The position numbers and the translations under genes were made by a program. Source: Turnera subulata (lineage: Eukaryota > Streptophyta > Magnoliopsida > Malpighiales > Passifloraceae). From it: 64,000 nt of DNA. Below, piece after piece: positions 22,045 to 34,219 of this stretch. Each line of letters begins with the position of its first letter. The stretch's first letter is position 1. Under the pieces are notes generated by a model. It ran no database searches and had not been told where the DNA came from. It saw only the letters and a program-made list of their open reading frames with translations. The stretch lies in assembly GCA_028386065.3 (NCBI GenBank), contig JAKUCV010005750.1, positions 64,944 to 128,943 on the forward strand, read 5' to 3'.

Positions 22045-22903
22045 AATACCCATGATGCTGAGATAGAGATATTAGCTTCTATAATGAAAATAACTGAAGC
22101 AGAAGTCTTACTTCCCTTCTGCTTCTTTACCTCTTCAAGGTAAACAGGGCAGTTACGTTTCCAATGACCGGACTTTCTTGCAATGGAAGCATTGACCTTC
22201 CTTGCAACACCACCTTTGGGTTTCAGCACTTGTGAAGAAGATGCACCAAACTTTTTGGCAAATTTCTTCACCTTGCCCTTACCCTTTCCCTTGCTACTTC
22301 CAACCATCATAATGCTGTTGGATTTGTTTGCCTTCATCTGTTGCTCAGCTGTTCTTAACATGTTGAGCAACTCAGACAAGGATTTTTCAAGATGATTCAT
22401 TTTGAAGTTTATGACAAATTGGCTGTAACTATCCGACAACGATTGCAGAACTAGATCAATAGCCAACTCCTTCTGCAAAGGAAAACCAAGACCCTCAAGG
22501 CTCTCAATGTATCCAATCATTTTGAGCACATGAGGTCTTACGGGTGATGACTCAGCCATCCTGCATTGGTACAATGCCTTAGAGGTCTCATACCTCTCAG
22601 GTGTTCGATCACATCGAACGCCCCCAATTTCTCATTTGCTTCTGAAGCTCAGAGTCCATGGTTATAAGCATAAGGCATGATGCATCCAATGCATCATCAA
22701 GATGCTTCTTGTAAGCATCCCTTCTTGCCCTAGAAGCACTAGGCGCCGGTTCATTTGGAACAGGCCCTTCAAGGACATACAATTTATTTTTCTTGATTGA
22801 GGACTATCCTCAAATTACGATATCATTTTAGGAAGTTATTCCCATTCAGATTTTCCTTCTAAAGGACCGATCGCAGTGATATTATGATAGTGTTTTGTGC
22901 CAT
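22045..22903 (-). pseudogene. gag of B'
   Basis: Begins at ATG 22903 (MAQNTIIISLRSVL), followed soon by a stop. Longest open part 22574-22045 and onward, with MAESSPVRPHVLKMIGYIES and LSELLNMLRTAEQQMKAN. The zinc knuckle is destroyed: between VAR and GHWKRNC the frame is shifted by one lost base and restored by one extra base (22160-22207), replacing CFHCKKP with NASIARKS. Downstream the frame runs into protease without the stop that element B has. Confidence 0.85.
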
Positions 22904-23474
22904 GGAAATTCTACAACAATGATCTACTCACACAAATAAGAGTCATGCATACAAAATCATTTAACAAGGAATTCTATTAAATGATACTCCTACTATATAA
23001 ATCAAGACAATCATATAAGTAGGCCAAGATCCACATTTCACTACTAGATAAGTCAGCTTTGGTTGATCGCTTACTTCATAGCTATTTAGGTAGGCAACTC
23101 TTGTCAATTACATCTCATGTAACTCTTGGATAGTTGAGTGAACAACACTTGTTCTTGTCTTTCTCATAGACTTAGCTCAACTCCATGCCTCGAAGTCCTT
23201 AATCCTATTAAGATGACCTAGTTAAGTCCAAACCCATAATAAGCAGTTCAGATATTACAATTATCCAGTCGCACCTTGCTAGGATAAACATTGACACCTT
23301 GCTTTGGCAAAAACTACCAATTGTTGATCTTAGCCTTGATGAGTGCTTATCATGGAAGGCAACACAAGAAGAACTTAATATTTTCATCAACATACTATTC
23401 TAATACATTACATGCATGTTATTGATGAATGTATATTGATGTTTATAAATTTGGAAACCAAAATTACAAGTGAA

Positions 23475-24203
23475 CATCGATGTTTAAACTTGAACATCGA
23501 TGTTGTGAGAATCTGATTCTCCCAACTATTTGGCAGCACTCAGTATTTCGGCCATATCTTGAGCTGTAGAGCTCAGGTTGGTGCAATCTTGGTGTCCCTG
23601 GAAAGCTAAGAAGTAGTTCTACAACTTTGCTGTTCAGGCCAGACACCAATTAGGCGTCCTTCGGCCCCGAATTCCCTGTTGAATTCACTGGATTACAGAA
23701 CATCGATGTTTAACCCTTAAACATCGATGTTTGAAGTTTGCGAATCCATAGAACATCGATGTTGACAATCAAACATCGATGTTGGAGGTTGCCAAACCCT
23801 CAGAACATCGATGTTGACAATCAAACATCGATATTTGAGGTTGCCGAGCCTCAGAACATTGACGTTTACGATCAAACATCGATGTTTGAGGTTGGCGAAT
23901 GCATAGAACATCGATGTTTGAAGTTTTGGAACTCAAGAACATCGATGTTGGAATCTTTAACATCGATGTTATGAGAGTTCTGGAACTTCAAACCAATTTG
24001 GCCGAGCTCAAATAACGTCGATGTTGTTGAGTGTTTTGCATGAGAACATCGATGTTGGTCACACAACATCGATGTTATGAACATTCAACCGAGGCTAAAC
24101 TTCATCAGAACATCGATGTTTGTCACACAACATCGATGTTGTGAAGGTTCAGCCAAGGCTAAACTTCATGCTAACATCGATGTTGGTCTCACCAACATCG
24201 ATG
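23475..24203 (-). repeat. palindromic array in the leader of B'
   Basis: About twenty AACATCGATGTT sites or close variants, mostly in pairs about 20 bases apart (for example 23752/23771, 24045/24065, 24173/24193). One gap of about 190 bases (23510-23700) is occupied by the shared module. Palindromes are better preserved here than in element B, while spacer sequences differ. Confidence 0.9.
23552..23678 (+). repeat. shared leader module, copy 2 (antisense inside B')
   Basis: Starts GCCATATCTTGAGCTGTAG, then CTGGAAAGCTAAGAAGTAG, TTCTACAACTTTGCTGTT, and GGCGTCCTTCGG...CCGAATTCCC. It aligns end to end with 711-835, but it runs on the + strand while its host B' runs on the - strand. The matching place in element B (around 9640-9660) has no such block: there the sequence before CTGCCAAGTTGTTGGG is plain palindromic array. 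Confidence 0.72.
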
Positions 24204-24495
24204 TTATGGCCTAGCTGTACTAGAACGACAATCGTTCTACACACAAACCGACACTCGATTTTTCTTAGTCGAACTCTTCGACTTACTACCATGAACATCT
24301 TGGTTGATATCTCATACCAATCAAGTGCTTGTTGTCAAAACATTTTTAACAAAAACACAACATCAACATGTACAAAAAAAACATTTAGCATATCACATAT
24401 ACAAAATGAATTTCAGCATATCACATATACTAGCATATTTATACTATATCACATATAACATATGAACACATAATTCGGTTTAGCGTTTCACAAGA

Positions 24496-24508
24496 GGCTC
24501 CGCTACTA
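24496..24508 (-). other. primer binding site of B'
   Basis: Reversed it reads TAGTAGCGGAGCC, next to the 5' LTR end at 24510. One base differs from the TGGTAGCGGAGCC of element B. Confidence 0.6.
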
Positions 24509-24509
24509 C

Positions 24510-25986
24510 TGTAAGTATCCAGGCATGCAAACTTGACAATCAAGAGCAGCGAAAAGACCCGAAAACCTTGGAGGATCCAAGTGAAGCAACTAAATCGAAC
24601 AACAAAAATGAACATACCTGAAACGGTTAGGATCTTTCACTCAACTGATGATCCGAATCAGCAACAGCCGGACAGCAATCCCGCCCCTCTACGGTAGCAC
24701 CCCCGAACTGATGTGCTAGCAGCAGGTTTCGGATGCTAGAGTTTGTGGTGTTTTCTTCTTTCTCAAAGAAGGTGTGTAATCTGAAAACTCAAGAATACTC
24801 AAGACTCTCTCAAGCTCTATACTCTGAAAATTTCAGACTCAAAGTGATGAAGACCAAAGGCAAAATCAGATTATGCTTAGTCTAATCTCACTCACAAAAG
24901 CAAGGGATAAAGTGGCCAACACCTTTGGCCAACATGATTAGCTTTTAGCTAATGATGTCTCCACTAATGTCTTAATGGGATTACACATCACCATTCACTG
25001 ATTATGGTTCAATAAATCAGACATTTAGTGAACCAAACCAGCCCAAAACGACCCTGGTCCAGCCATGGTTTAACCACAAACTCAAATACCTGGTTCAACC
25101 ACGGTCCAACCACAGTTCAACCACCAGCTCGAATCAACGGCTCTAAGTGTGTGACCCTGTAGGCACTTGTAACATCCGAAAATAATTGTAAATTCTCATT
25201 GTACAATTATAAGCAAAGAGCGGCGTCTAGCAACACATCATTGCTACCCGAACGACAAGATCAGTACTGATTCAATATGCCTCGGAAACATGTCATCGTC
25301 CCTTCGTCCCATTATCAAGACTAAACACGAGACATGGAATATGTCAATCTCACATATGTTCAATCTCGGTTTCTTGATCCTCGAGTTAACCGCGTAAAAC
25401 GGATACCTATAATGTCACCATATCATAATTCGAGCATGGCCATGCATTTTCGGTTCAACTCTATCAAGAAACCATCCGATAATATACCTGTTATATGGGT
25501 TGGACGAATCCCCTCTGGATCATACAAAACCCACTACACATTTATCATATGCCCAATGATTACACTAAGGTCTACCCATTTACAAAATAGCCAAGAGTAA
25601 CATCAAAGTATACGACTCACATGTTGGAAACCTTGATGATCTCAGGTCTAAGGACAATACATATAAGAACCGCTATCGATAAACATACAACGTTCCATGT
25701 AGAGTTCTTATGTGGGTCGGTCCAGTCCACAAGTTCTCTAACTTGTACCCGTATGTACAATTCATATCACATATAAATTCTCAACATACGGTAGTCTTAA
25801 TTTATTATTACAACTCATCCATAATAATAATTGACTAGGGACATTTTAAGAATACAAAGTATTCTAGGGTTATAAATATGTGCAAGCGTTTATCTCATAA
25901 ATGATATTCATTGGAATAAACTTAATGTGTATACATGACTACAAGCAATCATCCATTGATTGGCTTTTGGGCATATTACACTAACA
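24510..25986 (-). repeat. 5' LTR of B'
   Basis: 1,477 bp, reversed TGTTAGTG at 25986 to reversed ACTTACA at 24510. It lacks about 60 bases around 24695 that are present in the 3' LTR (after CCACGGTA). The rest is collinear with the 3' LTR apart from the latter's 139-bp duplication. Confidence 0.88.
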
Positions 25987-27851
25987 GTCTCCCACTTGCA
26001 CTAAAGCCAATCGTACATGTATCTAATACCAATGAATATAGCATGACCATCATGCTTCCGCTGTGTGAGAGACTTAGTCAACGGGTCTGTTACATTGTTC
26101 TCGGAAGGAACTTTGCACAGCCACAGTTGTAGAGTCGGTAACTGTTCCCCTGTTTGGAACTCTTCTAGCATACAGTACCACCTCCAAGACAAAAACACAT
26201 AACCTGACTGCGATCTAAAATCATCCATATCGATTTGGAAGCTAGCTTCTGTGTAACACTTTACAACAAGCTCATTCACGCATCTGTAAACCAGGAATGT
26301 ATCCTTAGTCCTTCTCAAGTACTTAAGGATGTTCTTAACCACTATCCAGTGACTCTCACCGGGATCATATTGGTATCTGCTTGTGACACTCAAAGCATAA
26401 GCGACATCCGGTCGAGTACATGGCATGGCATACATGATAGATCCTATTGCAGATGCATAAGGAATCATACTCATCTGTTCTCTCTCCTTAGATGTACACT
26501 AAGGTCTACTCATTTACGAAATAGCCAAGAGTAATATCAAAGTATACGACTCATATGTTGGGAACCTTGATGATCTCAGGTCTAAGGACAATACATATAA
26601 GAACCGCTATCGACAAACATACAACGTTCCATGTAGAGTTCCTATGTGGGTCGGTCCAGTCCACAAGTTCTCTAACTTGTACCCGTATGTAGAATTCATA
26701 TCACATATAAATTCTCAACATACGGTAGTCTTAATTTATTATTACAACCCATCCATAATAATAATTGACTAGTTACATTTTAAGAATACAAAGTATTCTA
26801 GGGTTATAAATATGTGCAAGCGTTTATCTCATAAATGATATTTATTGGAATAACCTTAATGTGTATACATGAATACAAGCAATCATCCATTGATTGGCTT
26901 TTGGGCATATTACACTAAAAGTCTCCCACTTGCACTAAAGCCAATCATACATGTATCTAATACCGATGAATACAGCATGACCATCATGCTTTCGCTGTGT
27001 GAGAGACTTAGTCAACGGGTCTGTTACATTGTTCTCGGAAGGAACTTTGCACAACCACAGTTGTAGAGTCGGTAACTGTTCCCTGCTTGGAACTCTTCCA
27101 GCATACAGTACCACCTCCAAGACAAAAACACATAACCTGACTGCGATCTAAAATCATCCATATCGGTTTGGAAGCTAGCATCTGTGTAACACTTTACAAC
27201 AAGCTCATTGACGCTGCTGTAAACCAGGAATGTATCCTTAGTCCTTCTCAAGTACTTAAGCATGTTCTTAACCACTATCTAGTGACTCTCACCGGGATCA
27301 TATTGGTATCTGCTTGTGACACTCAAAGCATAAGCGACATCCGGTCGAGTACATGGCATGGCATACGTGATAGATCCTATTGCAGATGCATAAGGAATCT
27401 TACTCATCTGTTCTCTCTCCTTAGATGTACACTAAGGTCTACTCATTTACGAAATAGCCAAGAGTAATATCAAAGTATACGACTCATATGTTGGGAACCT
27501 TGATGATCTCAGGCCTAAGGACAGTACATATAAGAACCGCTATCGACAAACATACAACGTTCCATGTAGCGTTCTTATGTGGGTCGGTCCAGTCCACAAG
27601 TTCTCTAACTTGTACCCGTATGTAGAATTCATATCACATATAAATTCTCAACATACGCTAGTCTTAATTTATTATTACAACCCATCCATAATAATAATCG
27701 ACTAGGGACATTTTAAGAATACAAAGTATTCTAGGGTTATAAATATGTGCAAGCGTTTATCTCATAAATGATATTTATTGGAATAACCTTAATGTGTATA
27801 CATGACTACAAGCAATCATCCATTGATTGGTTTTGGGCATATTACACTAAC
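25987..27851 (-). repeat. 933-bp tandem duplication: partial LTR plus partial RNase H
   Basis: Polypurine tract and RNase H 3' end (25987-26497) are fused to the first 420 or so bases of an LTR (26498-26920). The same arrangement repeats at 26921-27430 and 27431-27851. The fusion point GATGTACACTAAGGTCTACT is identical at 26491 and 27424, giving a period of 933. Both RNase H pieces carry the same 224-base deletion as the main B' copy. The peptide frames here are shadows of B' RNase H and are not separate genes. Confidence 0.9.
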
Positions 27852-30360
27852 ACATGCATTACATGTTCCTTCACTTTCAAAGAATCTCCTCTCTGCATCT
27901 CAAGTTACTGAACAATTAAATTGTCTTGTACTAATATATCCTCAATTTTTCCTTTCTTAGGATCTTAACAGCGTGGAGATTATTGACCGTGGTACTAACA
28001 GAGGGGGGTTGTATTATGTAGATCAAGTTTGATCAGGCATTAACCTGTCTTTTTGAGGTTCTTCTTATTCTAAAGGAAATCAAATCTAGATGTGGCATCG
28101 TCGACTTGGTCATGCTTCTTTTGGCTACATAAAACACTTATTTCCTTCCTTATTTTCAGATTGCAATCATGCCGTTTTTCATTGTGATGTCTGTGTTTTG
28201 GTGAAGAGCCATCGTGCTACTTACTCTTTGAGTACGAATAAAGTGACTAGACCATTTACTTTAGTTCATTCTAATGTGTGGGGCCTTGCTCCTATGTTGT
28301 AAGCTAAAGGATATCATTGGTTTGTGATATTTATTGATGATTTCAATCGTATGACTTGGCTTTATCTGACGAAATATAAAAATGATATTTCCAATGCTTC
28401 TGCTCATTTCATCAGTTGTTACAGACTCAATTTTTCTGCCACAATGAAAGTTTTACAGTCTAATAATGGTGATGTGTTTGTCAATCATGTCCTCAAAACT
28501 TTCTCCAGGATCAAGGTATTATCCATGAGACAACTTGCCCATTTACACCTCAACAGAATGGTGTGGCAGAACGAAAGAATTGTCATACACTCAAGATCAC
28601 ACGTGCTTGTTTTACTGATGCACATATGTAGCCTAATCCTTAGGGAGATGCCATTATTTCGGTTGTGTATCTTAAGAATCGTGTTCCTAGTAGTATTCTT
28701 CAATTTAAAGTACCTTTGGAGACACTATCATCAACAGTAGCACTGACCTCAAGTTTACCCTTACTACCACGAGTATTTTGATGTGTTGTCTTTGTTCTTC
28801 TTCCCAAACATCAGCGTACCAAGCTTGCTCCATGTACCCTTAAGTGTGTATTCATGTGGCATTGGCCACACCAAAAGGGATACAAGTGTTATCATCCTCC
28901 AACGAAGCGGACCTATGTTACTATGGATGTGACTTTCTTGGAAACAGAAATGTGTTACTCTCCCACGAAGCCAATTCTCCTCTTTAGGGGGAGATGATAG
29001 TTTTTGAGCCGAACTAGATGTTCATCTTTCCAGATAGGATGAAAGGTGATTTTGAAAGTGGTAAAGGAACTAAGGATGATTTGGGAGGATAGAAGCATGA
29101 TCCTATAGATTTGGACATACACAAACTTATGATATTGACTACCAGGAGACTTTTGCACCTGTCGCAAAATTAAATACCATTAGAGTTCTATTGTCTCTTG
29201 CTGCAAAGTTTGACTGGCCATTACAACAGTATGACGTGCAAAATGACTTCTTACATGGTGATTTATCTAAGGAAGTTTATATGAGTATGCCTCTTGGTTT
29301 CAATTCTACTGATGATTCGAAGATGGTATGTAAACAAAAAAAGGCATTGCATGGTTTGAAACAATCACCAAGAGAGTGGTTTGGTAGGTTTTAGCTCTCT
29401 ATCAAGAAGTATGGATATGTTCAAAGTAATTTTGATCATACTCTCATCCTGAAAAGGCACAATGATAAGACCACTACATTACTCATTTATGTTGATGAAA
29501 TGATTGTTACCGGTAATGATTTGGATGAAATGGCTACGTTGATGGCTTACTTAGCTCTTGAGTTTGATATGAAGGATCTTGCAGGCTCAAAATATTTTTT
29601 GGGTATTGAACTTATCAGGTCTAAGCAAGGAATATTCTTGTCACAACGCACGTATGTGTTAGATTTGTTGAAAGAAACTGGCACGCTTGGGTGCTAGCCT
29701 CTACTTATGCCTAGCAAAATCATGGTCTTGAAGAACTAAATGATCAAGTTCCTAATGATAAAGAAAGATATCAAAGGTTAGTTGGACGTTTGATATACTT
29801 GTCTCACACACAACCTGATATTGCATATGCAGTTAGTGTGGTGAGCAAGTTTATGCACAATCCAAGTGAGGTCCATATGAATGCTGCCATAAGGATATTG
29901 ACGTTTTTTAAGTCAGCACCCGAAAAAGGCCTTCTATTTTTCTAAGCATGGAAATGTTAGCATCATTGGCTATTGTGATTCAAATTGGGGTGCAAAAGTA
30001 GAAATAAGACGGTCTACAACTGGAAACTATACTTTTGTGGTAGGAAATCTAGTCACATGGAAGAATAAGAAGCATAAAGTTGTTTCTCTATCAAGTGTCG
30101 AGGCTGTGTATATAGAGAAATGGTTTAGGGAATCCAAGAGTTATTATGGCTAAAGCGATTTATGGAGGAACTAAGTTTTCCTCAAGAAGGGTCTATGAAG
30201 CTATATTGTGATAATCAATCAACTATTAAGATTGCAGAAAATCCAGTTCAACATGTTGGGACAAAACATATGGAGATCGATCGAAACTTTATATATGAGA
30301 AGTTTGAAGGAAAAACTCACCGAAGCTCCGTATGTCAAGACCACAGAGCAATTGGCTGAT
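27852..30360 (+). pseudogene. copia element C, integrase, reverse transcriptase and RNase H remnant
   Basis: Continues the frame cut at 17528. Pre-integrase zinc region WHRRLGHASFGYIKHLF...CDVCVLVK (28090-28210). Integrase core with catalytic Asp changed to Asn (VHSNVWG) and the second motif reading LQSNNGDVF. Reverse transcriptase appears from about 29110 (QETFAPVAK in shifted frame, then QQYDVQNDFLHGDL and KALHGLKQSPREW). The YVDD motif is YVDE (29488-29499). RNase H pieces include LVTWKNKKHKVVSLSS and IKIAENPVQHVGTKHMEIDR. Many stops and shifts. It fades after TTEQLAD at about 30360, where no 3' LTR is recognisable. Confidence 0.82.
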
Positions 30361-30429
30361 ATAGTAAGTATTGCTTTAATATTAGTAATGGTGTCCCAAT
30401 TAACATTGAACTATGGGTCTTGTTTCTTG

Positions 30430-30760
30430 TACAGACAAAGGCATTTGTCCTGGGATCTTGGCTTCCGCCAAGTTGTGGTGGAGAATGATGCCTCCGCATT
30501 GGCGAAATACTTACATCAACAAGAGGTTTGGTGACCGAAATACCACCTTTCTCAGGACTGTCCAAGACATCTTATGGCGTCAATGGCAAGCAACATTACG
30601 ACATGTTTTCGGGGAAGCAAATCGTTGAAGAGATTGTTTGGCATTGTTGGCCTTCTCTTTTACTTTAGGTGTTTCCCATTTAGTTCCACTTCTTGGGGAG
30701 TCTTTGTCTGCACTTGCTAATGACATAGTTGGAAACGAATGTTCCACGTAGTGTTACTGA
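30430..30760 (+). pseudogene. RNase H-like C-terminal fragment, probably of a plant LINE
   Basis: In two frames joined by a shift near 30530: FRQVVVENDASALAKYLHQ, then LRTVQDILWRQW, LRHVFGEANR, and CLALLAF...GESLSALANDIVG. The pattern 'v-E-D-s..v' followed by 'HV.GEANr..D.LA' is that of the RNase H domain at the end of many plant non-LTR elements and related RNase H-like proteins. No methionine start or upstream domains. It abuts element C directly. Confidence 0.55.
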
Positions 30761-31446
30761 TTCTGTTTTAACCAATAAACGTAGGGGATACTACTACTAG
30801 ATCTATCGGATGCCTTTAAGTGTCCACTGTCTATCGATAAGAGGATGAAAAAAATTATTTCTTTAACCTTTTTGTGATAGAAAAGAACTGATATTACTGA
30901 TGATTTTTTTTTATTTTAGAAAGAAATAATAATCCATACTCCATACAACAATATTTTTATAGTTAAAAATAAATATTTTAGATACTTTTTTAAAATTTGT
31001 AATATCAAAATTTAACCTTATTAAAATTTTGTTGAGTGTTTGCATTACTAACTTAATACAAAATTTCTATAAATATTGATAAATAACACATATTATTGAT
31101 TAAAAAAAATTGTGCACAAAGAAGTTCTAAATCTACAAAGTTATGTCCAAAAATTTATAAGTTTTTAATATAGTTGCATCTCAATTAATTAGTTGTATAA
31201 TGCAAATAAACTATATTTCCTTCGATAAAAATATAAATTTAATGAATCATTCAAATAATTATTAACAATTACTGTAATTTTATTACGTATTCTTTGGGCA
31301 AGTTAAAATTGATAACAAGTTTTCCTAGAATTATAAAAATGAAAAGAACAATACGGCATAATATTGTTAATGAACTTAAAAATACTCATATTTTATGTAA
31401 CAAAAAATACTCATATTTTGATTAAAGATATAAAATTAAAATTATA
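30761..31446. other. AT-rich spacer, no gene seen
   Basis: A/T-rich, no open frame of note, no recognisable repeat boundary apart from the inverted-repeat element that starts at 31447. Confidence 0.6.
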
Positions 31447-31539
31447 GGCAGAATACCAAATTTCATACATAAATTTATAATTGGTCAATTTAATATATGA
31501 ATTATAAACATTGGGTCAATTTAATACATTATTTTTAGG

Positions 31540-31814
31540 GTTTCACTATAGGGTCTTAAGGTTTAGGCTTTTAAGTTTTAGGGTATAAGGTTTAAGAATT
31601 TATAATTTTTGGTTTTAAAATTTTGGGTTTAAGGTTTAATATTTCAGATTTAAGACTTCATGACGTAGGATTTTAGGGTCTAAGACTTAGTTTTAGGGTT
31701 CCAGATTTTAGGATTTTAGGATTTAGGGTGTAGGAATTTAGGACTTAAGATTTGAAGTTTTTTGGTTTTTCGGATTTAAGGTTTAGTATTTTATGGTTTT
31801 AATGTTTAGAGTTT
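31540..31814 (+). repeat. degenerate TTTAGGG-like array, segment 1
   Basis: Dozens of imperfect words such as TTTAGGG, TTTAAGG, TTTTAGGAT and GGTTTAG. The array continues at 34239-34486 and 37806-37935 after the intervening insertions, so the three pieces are one array. Not a telomere: units are too diverged and it sits inside an inverted-repeat element. Confidence 0.8.
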
Positions 31815-31974
31815 GACGCAAATCACCAAGGTGTGCTCAAGAATGCTCAAGAATCATATGTTAATCTGACAAGGAGTCGAATCCAAGAGCATAGAAGCCA
31901 TCAAACACAATCGCAATGGCAAGAACGCGAAGAACACGTGCGGAAGTTCCTGAAGCGCAGTCTCAGAAATAAAT

Positions 31975-32070
31975 TCATATACTGAGTTCTAGATGTCGCA
32001 TTGCTGCAGTCTTGGACCCTATAGAAATTTAAGAGGAAGATCCATAGCTTTTCTGTTGAGCCCAGAAACT
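31975..32070 (+). repeat. shared leader module, copy 3 (in insertion F)
   Basis: Reads TTCATATACTGAGTTCTAG, CGCATTGCTGCAGTCTTGG, then ATAGAAATTTAAGAGGAAG, TCCATAGCTTTTCTGTTGA and a GCCCAGAAACTGG tail. It is more diverged than copies 1 and 2, but every sub-block is in the same order and spacing. Confidence 0.5.
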
Positions 32071-32701
32071 GGATATGCTTGTTAACTTAAAATCTAGCTG
32101 AATTCGACTGAAAATTTCTGTCTAGAAATTCAGCTTGGTTTTACTATTTGGGCTTAATTACTTCTAGTTGGATTATTATTGTTATTGGAGTTATTATTTT
32201 GTTGGTCTTTAGTTAATTAACTAGGTTTTATTATTTGTTGGGTTTTAGTTAGTCCAATAGGTTGTTGGAATTAAAAAGTCAAACCTCTAGTCCATGTTGG
32301 TGTTATGGGTGCCGACTTTAGGGTAGTATAAATAGGTTAATGTTATATCTAATTTTGTGGGTTTGAGGATGAATAATATTCAGAATTGAAAAATTTAAAA
32401 TATTCTCTTGGAGATCTGTTCTAGGCTTGGCTTTACTTTAGGGATTGTAAATTTCTTATCAAGTTTCTTACTTATGGCTTTATTTCATATTCTTTGTGTT
32501 CTAATCTCTTTGTTGCCTAATCTTTCTTTTGATTAGGAGGTAAAAATTTCTTGCACAGAAAAAGTTTGTGTTATTAATCTCTTTTGTTGCCCAGTTCCTG
32601 CTAATTAGGAGCTGAAAGATTACTAATGTAGAATTCAGTTTGATTGAAATTGAGGTCAGGGACATCTGATTGATTCGGGTGTGATTTTAGCTTGTTCTTG
32701 G

Positions 32702-34219
32702 TGTTAGTGTAATATGCCCAAAAGCCAATCATTGGATGATTGTACATAGTCACGTAAATACATTAAGGTTATTCCAATAAATTTGTTTATGAGATAAACG
32801 CTTGCACATATTTATAACCCTAGAGTATTTTATATTCCTAAATATCCCTAGTCGATTATTATTAATGATGGGTTGTAATAATAAATTAAGACTAGCGTAT
32901 GTTGAGAATTATATGAGATATGAATTCTACATACGAGTACAAGTTAGAGAACTTGTGGACAGGATCGACCTACATAAGAACCCTACATGGAACGTTATAT
33001 GATTGTCATTAATGGTTCTTATATGTATTGTCCTTAGACCTGAGAACATCAAGGTTCCCAACATATGAGTCGTATACTTTGATATTATTCCTGGTCATTC
33101 GTAACTGAGTGGACTTAAGGGTAATCATTAGGTATTTGATATAATGTGTAGTGGGTTTTGATTGATCGAGATGGGATTCGTCCAACCCATATAACGGGTA
33201 TATTATCAGATGGCCTCTTGATAGAGTTGAACTGCTAAATGCGTGGCCACGCTCGGATTATGTGATATGGTGATATCATGAGTATCCGTTTTACACAGTT
33301 AACTCGGGGATCAAGAAACTAAGATTAAACATATGCGAGATTGACGTTTTCTATGTCTGGTGTTTGATCTTGATAATGGTACGAAAGGACGAAGACATGT
33401 TCCGAGGCATAGTGAATCAGTAATGATCTTGTCGTTTGGGTAGCAATGATGTGTTGCTAGACGCCGCTCATTGTCTATAATTGTAAATGAGTTTACAATT
33501 ATTGCCAAACGTTACAAGTGCCTACAGGGTCACACACTTAGAACTGTTGATTCGAGCTGGTGGTTGAACCATGGTTGGACCGTGGTTCGACCAGGTGGTT
33601 GGACCATGGTTGGACCGTAGTTGGACCAGGGTCGTTTTGGTTCACTAATTGTCTGAATTATTGAACCAGAATTAGTGATGTGATGTGTTGATATATGATA
33701 ATGCATTAGTGGTAGACTAGATAATGGAAATCGTAATCATGATAGATGGTGGACCATTATGTTGGCCATTGTCTCCATTTACTTTATGCATTAGTGGGTG
33801 TGGATAATTAGATTATCTTGCTCTTGCAATTCTGACTTCTTGAGACTTGAGAGAGTTTTTCAGACCTTGCAAGAACACACACACACACACACTCCTTTCT
33901 TTGAGAAAGAAAGAAACACATCAAACACAAGTTCTAGCTCTCGGTTTTCTGCAGCTAGCACTGCGGTTCGGGAGTGATCGGGTTGGTGATCGTGAGAGGA
34001 TTGCTAGCTGGACATCGACGGTTCGTGTGGATACCGTAGAGGAGCCAGATTTCTTGTCGGGTTCTTGCTGGTTCTACACTACAGTTGGGTGAAAGACCTC
34101 AACCAAGCAAGGTACGAAAAATTGTTATTCGGTTTAGTTAGCTTCACTTGGATCCTCCATGAGTACCGGGTCTTTCCGTTGCATTTTGATTGTCAAGTTT
34201 GCATGCCCGGTTACTTACA
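32702..34219 (+). mobile_element. solo LTR of the B copia family
   Basis: 1,518 bp, TGTTAGTGTAATATGCCC to GTTACTTACA, with no internal region. Flanks CTTGG and GTTGG agree at four of five bases. The CCATGGTTGGA tandem set (33565-33625) and the AC tract (about 33873-33892) are both longer than in the LTRs of element B. Formed by recombination between two LTRs. Confidence 0.88.

Larger units (their letters stand above)
22904..24495 (-). other. untranslated leader of B'
   Basis: Lies between PBS and gag start. The gag-proximal part (22904-23460) is homologous to 9730-10274 of element B in reverse. The middle holds the palindromic array and, nested in it, a copy of the shared module in opposite orientation. 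No coding capacity beyond repeat-driven frames. Confidence 0.75.
17529..27851 (-). mobile_element. copia element B' (B family, - strand) with duplicated 5' side
   Basis: In - orientation the order is: partial LTR, partial RNase H, partial LTR, partial RNase H, full 5' LTR (25986-24510), PBS, leader, gag-pol, polypurine tract, 3' LTR (19206-17529). Flanks CATAC (17524-17528) and CATGC (27852-27856) look like a 5-bp target duplication with one transition. The host frame of element C joins across it. Coding sequence is close to element B throughout but carries many disabling changes. Confidence 0.88.

Noticed and set aside
25334..25600. Frames within B-family LTRs (also 8432-8653, 15296-15631, 33847-34092)
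   Set aside because: They recur only because the LTR recurs. They shift and break between copies and encode no known motif.
31540..31814. True interstitial telomere
   Set aside because: Units are too degenerate for a former chromosome end, and the array is enclosed by transposon inverted repeats.
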